Positions 1 through 8,128 of a stretch of DNA of 64,000 bases are shown piece by piece (the first letter of the stretch is position 1; each line of letters starts with the position of its first letter). This DNA comes from an uncultured Bacteroidales bacterium (GTDB lineage Bacteria > Bacteroidota > Bacteroidia > Bacteroidales > UBA932), in the NCBI GenBank assembly GCA_944322585.1, contig CALUPB010000008.1, forward strand, positions 1 through 64,000, in the 5' to 3' direction. Below the pieces are notes generated by a model. The model searched no databases. It was not told the origin of the DNA and was given only the letters and a program-made list of their open reading frames with translations. A program made the position numbers and the translations under genes.

Positions 1-38
1 TGACAAAATTTTCAAGGAACTCATTTTATTTACTGCCA

Positions 39-65
39 GAGCCGCTTAGGCTCGGCTGATTTTTA
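39..65. terminator. possible hairpin terminator at the left edge
   Basis: GAGCC (39-43) and GGCTC (49-53) pair around a 5-nt loop and are followed by GGCTGATTTTT. The stem is short, so this is a weak call. It could end a gene lying left of the window. Confidence 0.25.
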
Positions 66-173
66 ACGAACTATTGGCTTGTTTGATCCAACAAATATAT
101 TACTTCCTATCTATTTAATGATGCATTATAGGCAAAAACCGCAAAAATAGAAGATATGGTATTTAGGCGGTTC

Positions 174-250
174 TACACTTTTTCCAACGAATAAGACACC
201 ATTTATACACTTTTCCATCAAAATTGAGGCTTGAAATCTACACTTTTCCA
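174..250. repeat. three spaced copies of TACACTTTTCCA (IS-end-like)
   Basis: The 12-mer TACACTTTTCCA occurs at 206-217 and 239-250, and with one extra T at 174-186. The spacing is 32-33 bp, about three helical turns. Several directly repeated sites near a terminus are typical of IS21-family ends (transposase binding sites). No transposase is visible, so the element would lie left of the window or be lost. The IS21 link is inference. Confidence 0.4.
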
Positions 251-499
251 TTAAATCATCAACTTTACTTTATCCCCGTATTCATATATACGTTCATTAA
301 AGTAAAGTCAAAATGAGGGAAGAAAAGAGATGGCTGCGCCATGGCAAAATTGGCTACAGCCTTTTTCTTTTGGCTGCAAAATTTATTTGTGCTCCTAGTG
401 TTATTAAAGCCGAGCAAAATGCCACTCTGACCAAAGACAAGATTCCACGATTAGAGCCTGAAAATATCCGTGAATCCATCCTCGATTTTACAGCCCGTT

Positions 500-552
500 T
501 TGGCGAAATAAACCCCGACATGCCCTATCTTTGCAGACGAGGTCTGTCGGGG
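500..552 (+). promoter_or_regulatory. candidate promoter inside an inverted repeat
   Basis: TATCTTTG (526-533) matches the Bacteroidota -7 box TAnnTTTG. A TTTGG-like -33 element lies about 22 nt upstream (around 499-503). The -7 box sits in the loop of an 8-bp inverted repeat, CCCCGACA (513-520) and TGTCGGGG (545-552). The transcript would start near 539 and meet a terminator at once. No convincing gene follows on this strand. Confidence 0.4.
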
Positions 553-571
553 CCCGAAAGGGCTGTTTTTT
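552..571 (+). terminator. intrinsic terminator, GCCC-GAAA-GGGC plus T-run
   Basis: A perfect 4-bp GC stem, GCCC (552-555) and GGGC (560-563), is capped by a GAAA tetraloop. It is followed by TG and six T (566-571). Confidence 0.55.
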
Positions 572-778
572 CCTCTTTTCCCTCTGTTCGGAGAGAGAGA
601 CAATGAAAAAAACGTTAAATCTTCGATTTTTCGCAAAAAAACAAGTAAATTTTTGAGTAGTCTACCTTTTAATCTGTAAACTATTGATAATCAATAAGAA
701 TATAATAGTGCGTCGTATAAAAAGGACCTCAATCCGGAAACGACTTCAGCATCTGATAAAATCATTAAAAAGCCTATT
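572..778. other. AT-rich noncoding gap
   Basis: About 200 bases downstream (3' side) of the minus-strand helicase gene. No plausible ORF, tRNA or clear promoter was seen. The overlapping short ORFs here have no recognisable protein character. Confidence 0.4.
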
Positions 779-3481
779 TTAAGAAATCTTTCCTATCCAA
801 TTCACCATTGTCTCCACATTAACTGTGGCAGTCGTTGAGATACGTACCGGACACAATCCGAACCTGGCGAGTATTCTGTCCTTTATGGCATCCCGCGACT
901 GCTGTACTTCATTCTCTTTATGGAAATGCCATCCGTCAACCTCGATTGTCTGAAGGGGTTGTTTGGTAAGAGTATTGTAAATCAGGAAGTCAACATGTGC
1001 GAGAGGACTTGACGCAAATGCTTTTTCCTGTTCGTCCAAAAGGGACCAGTCAGCGATCAGCCTTGCCAATGGATAATGACACAAGACTCCTGTGTTCGTT
1101 TTCTTCAGTTTCGCGACGGCTGTCATAATCGTATCGTACATGATGTTTTCGGAGAAATATTCAGACACGGCCGGATGGGACTTGCCGTACGCCAGCCTCT
1201 CTTCCGTATATTGCCTGTATAGCAGATCAAACACTGAATGCAGCCTGCTGTCTTTGACTTCAAAATTGTTATACCGGATATAAGCTATCAGCTGGGCCAG
1301 ATTCGAATCCTGTGGCATATCATTGCCGTTTGTAACTACACATAAATGAGTTTTTGCCCTGGAAATAGCCACATTGAGCAGATTTGGATCATCCGAAAAC
1401 GCAGTAGGAGAATTATCCACTGTACTCAAAATGATTGTATCGCATTCGCGACCCTGATACTTGTGCACCGTGCTGGCTGTATTCTGCCCCAAAGCCTTGT
1501 TGATTTCCTCCGCCTGCGTCCTGTATGGAGTAATGATGCCTACAGTGCCTTTATCTTCGTATTCGGGCATAACTTCCTGTGCTATGACATCTATTTCCCG
1601 CTGATTGAAATGTCCTCTGGCATGATTGCCTTTCACTGTCTGCACGACTTGCAACACTTTTTCCTCGTCATGGTCTTCAGTCATGGCTACCAGTTCTCCA
1701 TCATAAAATTTTTCATTGCAGAATTCTATGATTTTAGGATGACAACGGTAATGCTCTCTCAACAATGTTACAGGGGCATCCCTGAATACTTCCGTACAGG
1801 ATTTCAGGAAACTATGCGTGGCGGCATTGTATCTGTCATCAACGCCATAGGCTGATTGAACAGCATCCAATGCGAGTCCTTCTTCTTTGCTGACAACATT
1901 GGGAAGCTGTTTGTCATCGCCTACGATTACGGCATTCATTGCACATGACAAGGTCAGCGCTCCAGTCTTTATGTCCACCTGGGATGCCTCGTCCATAATC
2001 ACATAGTCGAAAACCATATCCGGACTGATACAGCTTTTGGCAGAATAGGCGGTACTGAGTACGACAGGGTATTCTTTCAGGAAATCTCCGGTTCGCGATT
2101 TTATATTTCTGAGCGTGAATTTCTGTCGCTCTCCGTTTTTATAGCGCCTGGCAATCCTGCTCTTTAACAACATGAGGGAAGTTGAACGCAATTCTTTTAT
2201 ATTGATATCAACTGATTGCAGAGTCGCGGCAACAGAATCCAATTCCTGCCGAATTTCCGTCTTTCGGGAAGAATAACAGGCGGATTCGAGGTACGATATT
2301 ACGGACGAAGGCGGAAGATTGAGGAAAGAAAACATCTTCATACCCAGTCTGAACGCCCATTCCAACCGGAACCACAAACCTGGTTTAGTCCCACTCTCTA
2401 TTCTTCTCTTATAGAAGTTGAGAAGTCTCATGAGCAATAAAGAACCTTTGCCACTCAGCCATTCATAACCGGCGTCTCCTTCCTGAAGCATATCATTATA
2501 CTTCATTTCTTTCAATAAAGCATCATATTCTGCTTTCAGCTGGGCATGACGCATCCGGGCATCAAATCCCCGCGACACCGCACGGAGCGAGTCCATTGCC
2601 TTTTGCATTACAGGATTTTCATCAATAATCCACCCGGTCATGTCAGGATATTCAGGCTGATTGGCTATGAATGCCTCCTTGTTCTGTACACTGCCCAGTC
2701 TGGCAACAATGAAACCCAGTCCCTCCTCTTCCATTTTTTCCAGGACATTCTGTACTGCCGAATTATTGTTGGATACAACCAGTACAGTCTTATCCGCCAT
2801 CAGCAAATTCGCAATGATATTCAGAATAGTCTGTGTCTTGCCCGTACCAGGAGGACCTTGGATAATGCTTGCCTGATGTGTCAAGGCATTTTCAACGGCC
2901 GTTTTCTGACTGGCATTGCATCCGAAAGGATAAAATATCCGTGCAGGTTTGCTATAGACTGCCAGCTTTGTCTTGTCTCCAAGGTATTGTGCCAATGGGA
3001 CATTGTCCCGCTTCACATCCACCAGATCATATTGCCTGGAGAGGATGCTGTCATCGTCTTCCGTGAGCAGCCCTGTCTCATCCGCCAGTTTCCGGAGATA
3101 TTCCCATACAGAACCGCCGTTCCTATCAATCGGAGTCCGGGTGACATAGACATCCCTGCTTTCAAGATTTTCAGAGTAACCATTAGTATAAGTCACACGG
3201 TAAAAAACACGCCGGCCATCCGTAAAGCGGAGCAGTTCGCTTACATTCGTAATGTGGCGGTTTCTGATATACAGTCCCATTTCCCAAAGATTGATTGACT
3301 CCGGATTCGCAAGATACAGCAATCTGGAATGACTGTAACTGAACACGCGCGAAGAAGAGGAGAAGCGCACCATCCAGAGACCGTTTCTGTTCTCATTTAT
3401 CGCAGAGACCTGTTCCGTAATAAACATCCGTTTATCGCCTTGCCTCTCCAGATCGACAATCATACACCGCCTTGCATCCAT
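779..3481 (-). CDS. superfamily 1 helicase fused to a C-terminal PD-(D/E)XK/Vsr-like nuclease
   Basis: A 900-residue cytoplasmic protein with no signal peptide. It shows SF1 (Upf1/DNA2-type, AAA_11/AAA_12) helicase motifs in order: Walker A GPPGTGKT at 209-216, DEAS Walker B at 497-500, GDDKQLP at 521-527, LREHYRCHP near 574-582, then TPYRTQ, STVHKYQGRECD and NVAISRAK towards 650-715. A long helical insertion separates motif I from motif II (about 290-460). The last 75 or so residues read HVDFLIYN...IEVDGWHFH, the D...ExDG arrangement of DUF2726/Vsr-like nucleases. Proteins of this architecture are usually annotated as AAA-domain proteins, and some helicase-nuclease fusions act in phage defence. 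That role is only an inference here. The gene is monocistronic, next to a truncated gene and IS-like repeats. It looks intact. Confidence 0.85.
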   Translation of the reverse strand: MDARRCMIVDLERQGDKRMFITEQVSAINENRNGLWMVRFSSSSRVFSYSHSRLLYLANPESINLWEMGLYIRNRHITNVSELLRFTDGRRVFYRVTYTNGYSENLESRDVYVTRTPIDRNGGSVWEYLRKLADETGLLTEDDDSILSRQYDLVDVKRDNVPLAQYLGDKTKLAVYSKPARIFYPFGCNASQKTAVENALTHQASIIQGPPGTGKTQTILNIIANLLMADKTVLVVSNNNSAVQNVLEKMEEEGLGFIVARLGSVQNKEAFIANQPEYPDMTGWIIDENPVMQKAMDSLRAVSRGFDARMRHAQLKAEYDALLKEMKYNDMLQEGDAGYEWLSGKGSLLLMRLLNFYKRRIESGTKPGLWFRLEWAFRLGMKMFSFLNLPPSSVISYLESACYSSRKTEIRQELDSVAATLQSVDINIKELRSTSLMLLKSRIARRYKNGERQKFTLRNIKSRTGDFLKEYPVVLSTAYSAKSCISPDMVFDYVIMDEASQVDIKTGALTLSCAMNAVIVGDDKQLPNVVSKEEGLALDAVQSAYGVDDRYNAATHSFLKSCTEVFRDAPVTLLREHYRCHPKIIEFCNEKFYDGELVAMTEDHDEEKVLQVVQTVKGNHARGHFNQREIDVIAQEVMPEYEDKGTVGIITPYRTQAEEINKALGQNTASTVHKYQGRECDTIILSTVDNSPTAFSDDPNLLNVAISRAKTHLCVVTNGNDMPQDSNLAQLIAYIRYNNFEVKDSRLHSVFDLLYRQYTEERLAYGKSHPAVSEYFSENIMYDTIMTAVAKLKKTNTGVLCHYPLARLIADWSLLDEQEKAFASSPLAHVDFLIYNTLTKQPLQTIEVDGWHFHKENEVQQSRDAIKDRILARFGLCPVRISTTATVNVETMVNWIGKIS

Positions 3482-3511
3482 AACGAAGATATTTAATACA
3501 CCACTCCCCTG

Positions 3512-3784
3512 CTACCTTGGTTCCGGAGGGGTAACGGCGACCCTGTCTCCGGGCCTGACTTTACGGACACTCTTGCCCGTCTGTTCCACAATTCCCACCA
3601 TCTCGTGCCCTACGGTTACCCCGGGGACTGCACGGGGTACACTGCCATGCTTTATGTGCAGGTCACTTGTACAGATACTGCCGAGAGTCACTTTTACAAT
3701 CGCATCCCGTGGATCGAGCAATTCCGGTATATCCTTTTCGATCAGTTCAAAATGTCCTTCTTCTACATACGTACAGGCCAGCAT
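3512..3784 (-). pseudogene. truncated zinc-dependent alcohol dehydrogenase (GroES-like N-terminus only)
   Basis: From the Met at 3784 the reading frame encodes about 90 residues matching the start of medium-chain zinc alcohol dehydrogenases: MLACTYVEEG, the zinc-site region GSICTSDLHIKHG, then VTVGHEMVGIVEQ and PGDRVAV. Family members are about 340-350 residues. Here homology stops straight after RVAV and the frame ends at TPPEPR. The structural-zinc loop, the Rossmann domain and the rest of the catalytic domain are missing. The frame is open upstream to 3877 but that extension has no family resemblance. I read this as a 3'-deleted remnant, probably from the rearrangement that placed the helicase gene alongside. 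Confidence 0.75.
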
Positions 3785-3973
3785 TTTCCTGCCGGCGCTT
3801 TCCCTGGCTTCATCCGGAAGGACGGATTCCGGTACATATCCATTTTCCATACCATGTCTGACATGCGGTCTGCGCATATCAGCGTAAATTTACGCAAAAA
3901 CCACGGAATAACCGAGAATTTCCATGCACCTTCTTGCAATCCGGGAGAAAAGGCGTAACTTTATCGGCCAAAC

Positions 3974-4996
3974 TTGAGTAAAAATATGGACTTTTCGAAA
4001 ACGGCCCTGTATGACAGCCTGATCTCCAGGTCAAAGGCAGAAGTGGATGATATCAGACGTCTGCTAAACTGCAATGTAAAATCGAGTCTTAACAAAGCCG
4101 ATATGACCCTGCAGGTTACGGAATATCTCCTGAACAATCCCGGAGACTGGCTCATAAGATTTCCGATGAACGATCTGTCTGTCGTAAAGGGGCTGGTCAG
4201 CATAAAGCCCGGTGCACGGTACAATGCCGGTCTACGTCCTTATCCGACTGTCCTGGAGCTTATGGAACTGATTGAAAGCGAGACCGACAAGAACGGGAAT
4301 ACGATAATGTGGACATCAGCGGAAATGCACCGCTGCCTCAAGTCCGGGATCGACAGCGCCGTCGCATATTGCCATTCCCACGATTACCCCATCTATGAAA
4401 CGTATGTCTCGGGAATGCTGACCATCTACGGTATAGTGCGGATGGAGGATATGATAGACATGCTGTACAGTGTGGAGAAAATGCTCGACGAACAGCGGGA
4501 AACCGTGCATGGACTCGCCTGCAATGCATTGGGATATATCAGAGACAGCCTCCTCCTGCAATATTATGCCATGGAGATCGACAACTTGCGGTTCTACACC
4601 CATCCTGCCTTGGAATATCCGGGAAAAATATATTTTGAACGTAATTCAAGGAAGGATGCCGTCAGGGCCGGGAAGAAATTCCCGCTGGAAGAGATCCGCA
4701 AGGCCGGTGCACCGGGACCGTTCATCACGGCAGGGGCCGGCTCTTCATACGGGCAGGCACTGATGCGTGAACTGGAAGGGCTCGGACTCACGGGAGATGC
4801 CGCAAAGATGGCATATCATACGTGTTTCATGACAGCGCAGGACAACCCGGCCGGCCTTATAAAATATCTGTCGAAAATCGGAGCAGGGAAACTCAGCTCC
4901 ATGGAACATGTCGGACGGATAATGAATGTACTGATGGCATTCTCCAACAACATGCCACGATGGATTTTAGACGGATATTCATCTTCCGAGGTCTGA
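3974..4996 (+). CDS. hypothetical protein, mostly helical, unknown function
   Basis: I do not recognise this 340-residue protein. It has no signal peptide or membrane segment. The first 75 residues (SKAEVDDIRRLLNC, LNKADMTLQVTEYLL) look like a small helical domain of SAP or Rho-N type, but that is only a visual resemblance. The middle and C-terminal parts are helical and rich in Met, Tyr and Leu. The frame opens with TTG at 3974; the first ATG is at 3986 and may be the true start. A TAACTTTA sequence at about 3956 resembles a -7 box. The gene ends 20 nt before the TonB receptor start, so the two may be co-transcribed, although a cytoplasmic protein is an unusual partner for an outer membrane receptor. 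Confidence 0.7.
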   Translation: MSKNMDFSKTALYDSLISRSKAEVDDIRRLLNCNVKSSLNKADMTLQVTEYLLNNPGDWLIRFPMNDLSVVKGLVSIKPGARYNAGLRPYPTVLELMELIESETDKNGNTIMWTSAEMHRCLKSGIDSAVAYCHSHDYPIYETYVSGMLTIYGIVRMEDMIDMLYSVEKMLDEQRETVHGLACNALGYIRDSLLLQYYAMEIDNLRFYTHPALEYPGKIYFERNSRKDAVRAGKKFPLEEIRKAGAPGPFITAGAGSSYGQALMRELEGLGLTGDAAKMAYHTCFMTAQDNPAGLIKYLSKIGAGKLSSMEHVGRIMNVLMAFSNNMPRWILDGYSSSEV

Positions 4997-5016
4997 ACAA
5001 TCCGCTCATCAGCCAT

Positions 5017-7185
5017 ATGGGAAAGATTACAGGAGGCTTTCTGACCACATTCGTATCCTGCGTCACAATCTGCATGTCCGCCGCGGCACAGGAGGACTCA
5101 TTGAAGGTGGAGGAAAGGAGGGACAGCATAACCGAGGCACGGATTACAGCCGAAAAGTACGCGGAAGAGGCGTCCAGCAGCCGGACAGGACACAGCCGTC
5201 TCGAAAAGACAGACTTCATATACGGAAACGTCGTATTCAGTTCTCCCGACCTGATCAAGACTCTTCAGGCTCTTCCGGGCATCAATCCCGGTACAGAACT
5301 GATGTCGGGACTGTACGTCCACGGAGGAGAAGGCTCCGACAACCTGTTTCTGCTCGACGGAGTGCCGATGTACCAGATAAGTCATCTCGGAGGGCTGTTT
5401 TCATCTTTCAACACTGATGTAATAGATCATCTGGATTTCTACAAGAGCGGATTTCCCGCCAGATACGGCTCCAGAATGAGTTCCGTAGCGGATATTACCA
5501 CACGTGACGGAGATTTCAACGGGTATCACGGTAATTTCATGCTCGGACTTATCGACGGCCGTATCCGGTTCGAGGGGCCGATAGTCAGGGACAGGACCTC
5601 ATTCAACATAGCTTTCCGCAGAAGCTGGCTCGATGCCGTACTCGCTCCTGTCATCAATATTGTAAACAGAAAGAACGAAAAAGGAGAAACGATAGGCGGA
5701 ACATATAATTTCTATGACCTGAATGCCTCGGTCACGCACAGGTTCGCTCCCGACAACATCCTGTCCCTTAAATTCTATCATGGCAGGGACCATCTGAAAC
5801 TGCAGCTGGACACACAGCAGTCAGTCCCATCGGATGAATCCGGTATCGGAGGGATGCTTTCCGGTACGGACAACCTCCACACCGACATATCGTGGGGAAA
5901 TACCCTCGCCTCGCTGAACTGGGCATACAGGATACGGGACAATCTGGGAATGAAGTCAGTAATGTATTACTCGGGCAGCAAAGCCGATGTCAGGTATTAC
6001 TGGCATGATCTGGAATCCGACAAAACCGGGCTTGATATTTCCATGGACGAGACCAACCGTTCCAGGATCAACGATATTGCCGTCAATACCGATTTCAGCT
6101 GGATGCCGCACAAATCGCATCATGTCAGATTCGGCGCATCTTACCAGTTCCACATATACAATCCGTCAAGGCAAAGCCTTGCGATGAACGGTTCGGCCCG
6201 TGATGCAGACTCGTCATCAAGACACTATACCGGACATGAGCTGGCGCTTTATGCTGAGGACGAAATTTCTTTAGGTGAGCGGATAACCTTGAATGCAGGT
6301 CTGAGATATGCCATGTTCGGAGTCTCGGGAAAGGTATGGCACCGTGCGGAGCCAAGACTGTCTCTTATGGTAAAATGCAGTAACGCCATGGATTTCAAGG
6401 TTTCGTACACTGAAATGAACCAGTTCGCCCATCTCGTCTCCACCACATATCTGGACATCCCTACCAACTGCTGGCTTCCTTCTACCTCAAAAGTCGCTCC
6501 GATGCATTCCAGACAGGTTGCCGGAGGACTGTATTGCAGGCTGCCGCACAATTTCCGCATCAATGTGGAAGGGTGGTACAAGACCATGGACAATCTTCTG
6601 GAATATTCCGGTGCAAACGCGCTCTTTCCCCCGCTTGACACGTGGGAAACATCTTTCAACAAAGGGAAGGGACGTTCCTACGGACTTGAAACAGAATTCG
6701 GCTGGCACTCTGACTGGCTCTTCCTGACCGCATATTATACCCTGTCATGGAGCCGGAGGAAGTTCGATGACATCTGGCCGGACTGGTATTCCCACAGATA
6801 CGACAACCGGCACAAGCTCACCCTGATGGGCACATGGAAAGTCAGCAGGAGCGTAGAGCTCTATGCTTCATGGAATTACCACAGCGGCAACTGGATGACC
6901 GTCGCCTCCCACATCTATAATTCCGGAGAAGTATTCGACCGGATATATACTAAGCCGAACAATGTCAACCTTCCCGACTACCACCGTCTTGACCTTGGTG
7001 CCAATTTCAGGAAAATATCGGCAAAAGGGATTGAACATGTCTGGAACATAGGTATATACAATGCCTACTGCAGGAAAAACGTCGTTTTCGTCGCTGTCGA
7101 TGAACGTGAAGACAAAAGCCTGTACGGAACAGGACGTGCGATATTCCCCATCATACCGTCTTTCAGTTATACATTAAAATTCTGA
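5017..7185 (+). CDS. TonB-dependent receptor (partner of DUF4249 lipoprotein)
   Basis: An outer membrane active transporter of 722 residues when started at the ATG at 5017. That start gives a clean signal peptide (GKITGGFLTTFVSCVTICMSAAAQ) and sits 20 nt after the previous stop; the open frame extends up to 4822 inside that gene without signal-like sequence. The plug domain begins about residue 65 (VVFSSPDLIKTLQALPGI, GLYVHGGEGSDNLFLLDGVP, GFPARYGSRMSSVADITTRDG). The remainder is beta-barrel, ending in the aromatic motif FSYTLKF. The usual N-terminal carboxypeptidase-regulatory-like domain of Bacteroidota receptors is missing, leaving only about 40 residues before the plug. The DUF4249 gene starts 2 nt after the stop, so the two form a transport pair. 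The substrate is unknown. Confidence 0.9.
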   Translation: MGKITGGFLTTFVSCVTICMSAAAQEDSLKVEERRDSITEARITAEKYAEEASSSRTGHSRLEKTDFIYGNVVFSSPDLIKTLQALPGINPGTELMSGLYVHGGEGSDNLFLLDGVPMYQISHLGGLFSSFNTDVIDHLDFYKSGFPARYGSRMSSVADITTRDGDFNGYHGNFMLGLIDGRIRFEGPIVRDRTSFNIAFRRSWLDAVLAPVINIVNRKNEKGETIGGTYNFYDLNASVTHRFAPDNILSLKFYHGRDHLKLQLDTQQSVPSDESGIGGMLSGTDNLHTDISWGNTLASLNWAYRIRDNLGMKSVMYYSGSKADVRYYWHDLESDKTGLDISMDETNRSRINDIAVNTDFSWMPHKSHHVRFGASYQFHIYNPSRQSLAMNGSARDADSSSRHYTGHELALYAEDEISLGERITLNAGLRYAMFGVSGKVWHRAEPRLSLMVKCSNAMDFKVSYTEMNQFAHLVSTTYLDIPTNCWLPSTSKVAPMHSRQVAGGLYCRLPHNFRINVEGWYKTMDNLLEYSGANALFPPLDTWETSFNKGKGRSYGLETEFGWHSDWLFLTAYYTLSWSRRKFDDIWPDWYSHRYDNRHKLTLMGTWKVSRSVELYASWNYHSGNWMTVASHIYNSGEVFDRIYTKPNNVNLPDYHRLDLGANFRKISAKGIEHVWNIGIYNAYCRKNVVFVAVDEREDKSLYGTGRAIFPIIPSFSYTLKF

Positions 7186-7187
7186 CA

Positions 7188-8120
7188 ATGAAGAACTACA
7201 GCCATATAATTACCTGCATCTGCTGTCTGACACTCACGGCATGTGAAGTGGAATTCGATTTCAACGGGCTCGATGATGCACCTCTGTTTCTGCTTGACGG
7301 AAATATAGGGATCACAACTGCAGATCAGGAGACAGGCAGTCTCGGAATGTACCTCTATGCCGTACCTTCAGCAGCCGGAGAACGGACATTCAGCGAAGAC
7401 GCCAGATGCACGCTCAAGATATACATAAACTCAGAACCGGCAGAAATCAAGGACTATATAACAATCGAACCTTTTTACGGATATATAACAGGCAATTACC
7501 CCGTGAAGCCGGGAGATGAAATCCTTGTCACCGCCGAATCCGACGGCTTCCCTACGGCGTCGGCCAGGACAGTAATCCCTCAGGCCCCTCCGGTGGCGGA
7601 TGTATCCTGTACGATGGAAGGAGACAATCTGAAAATCAGATTTTCCATTGAGGACAATGAGGGGACCGACGATGCCTATGCATTCTGTTTCAGACAGACA
7701 GTATCGTACAACGTGCCGTCGGATAATGATCCGGGGTCATCGCTCGACCTGTCTTTCGGGAATCCGGAAGAATCTTCATTTTCCGACACCGGCCCGTTCG
7801 ACATAAGCTGGGATGACGGATGGCGGTATTACGGGATTTCCGATGATTCCTTCAGCGGCGGACGCAGGGAATTCGAAGTGACGGCACCTTATAAATCGCC
7901 ATCCGGATACGGAACGCCCTATTTCCGTATCGAGGTACAGAGGATTTCACCGGAAAGGCTTCGCTACGAGATTGCGTGCAGAGACAAAAGGACCAACCTT
8001 CTCGGATTTATCGGGCTGGCCCCTGTCACATTTGCATATACCAACGTTTCAGGCGGATCGGGATGTATTTCAAGCTATAATTCGGGCGGTACCGGCTGGA
8101 TTCCGATCCCTTATGAGTAA
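7188..8120 (+). CDS. DUF4249-family lipoprotein
   Basis: A 310-residue outer membrane lipoprotein with a short signal and lipobox ending at Cys19 (LTLTACE). The body is beta-rich: FLLDGNIGI opening, PGDEILVTAES, and TASARTVIPQ as seen in DUF4249 proteins, with a C-terminal RIEVQRISPE segment. DUF4249 proteins are regularly encoded just after a plug-containing TonB receptor and probably act as its surface lid or substrate-binding partner, by analogy with SusD. Here the start codon is 2 nt after the receptor stop. The stop lies 8 nt from the convergent stop of the beta-galactosidase gene. Confidence 0.85.
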   Translation: MKNYSHIITCICCLTLTACEVEFDFNGLDDAPLFLLDGNIGITTADQETGSLGMYLYAVPSAAGERTFSEDARCTLKIYINSEPAEIKDYITIEPFYGYITGNYPVKPGDEILVTAESDGFPTASARTVIPQAPPVADVSCTMEGDNLKIRFSIEDNEGTDDAYAFCFRQTVSYNVPSDNDPGSSLDLSFGNPEESSFSDTGPFDISWDDGWRYYGISDDSFSGGRREFEVTAPYKSPSGYGTPYFRIEVQRISPERLRYEIACRDKRTNLLGFIGLAPVTFAYTNVSGGSGCISSYNSGGTGWIPIPYE

Positions 8121-8128
8121 TAACGGCT

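Noticed and set aside
313..606. 97-residue plus-strand ORF at the left edge
   Set aside because: It runs through a hairpin, a -7 box and a terminator, has no domain-like features, and ends in low-complexity residues. Better read as noncoding.
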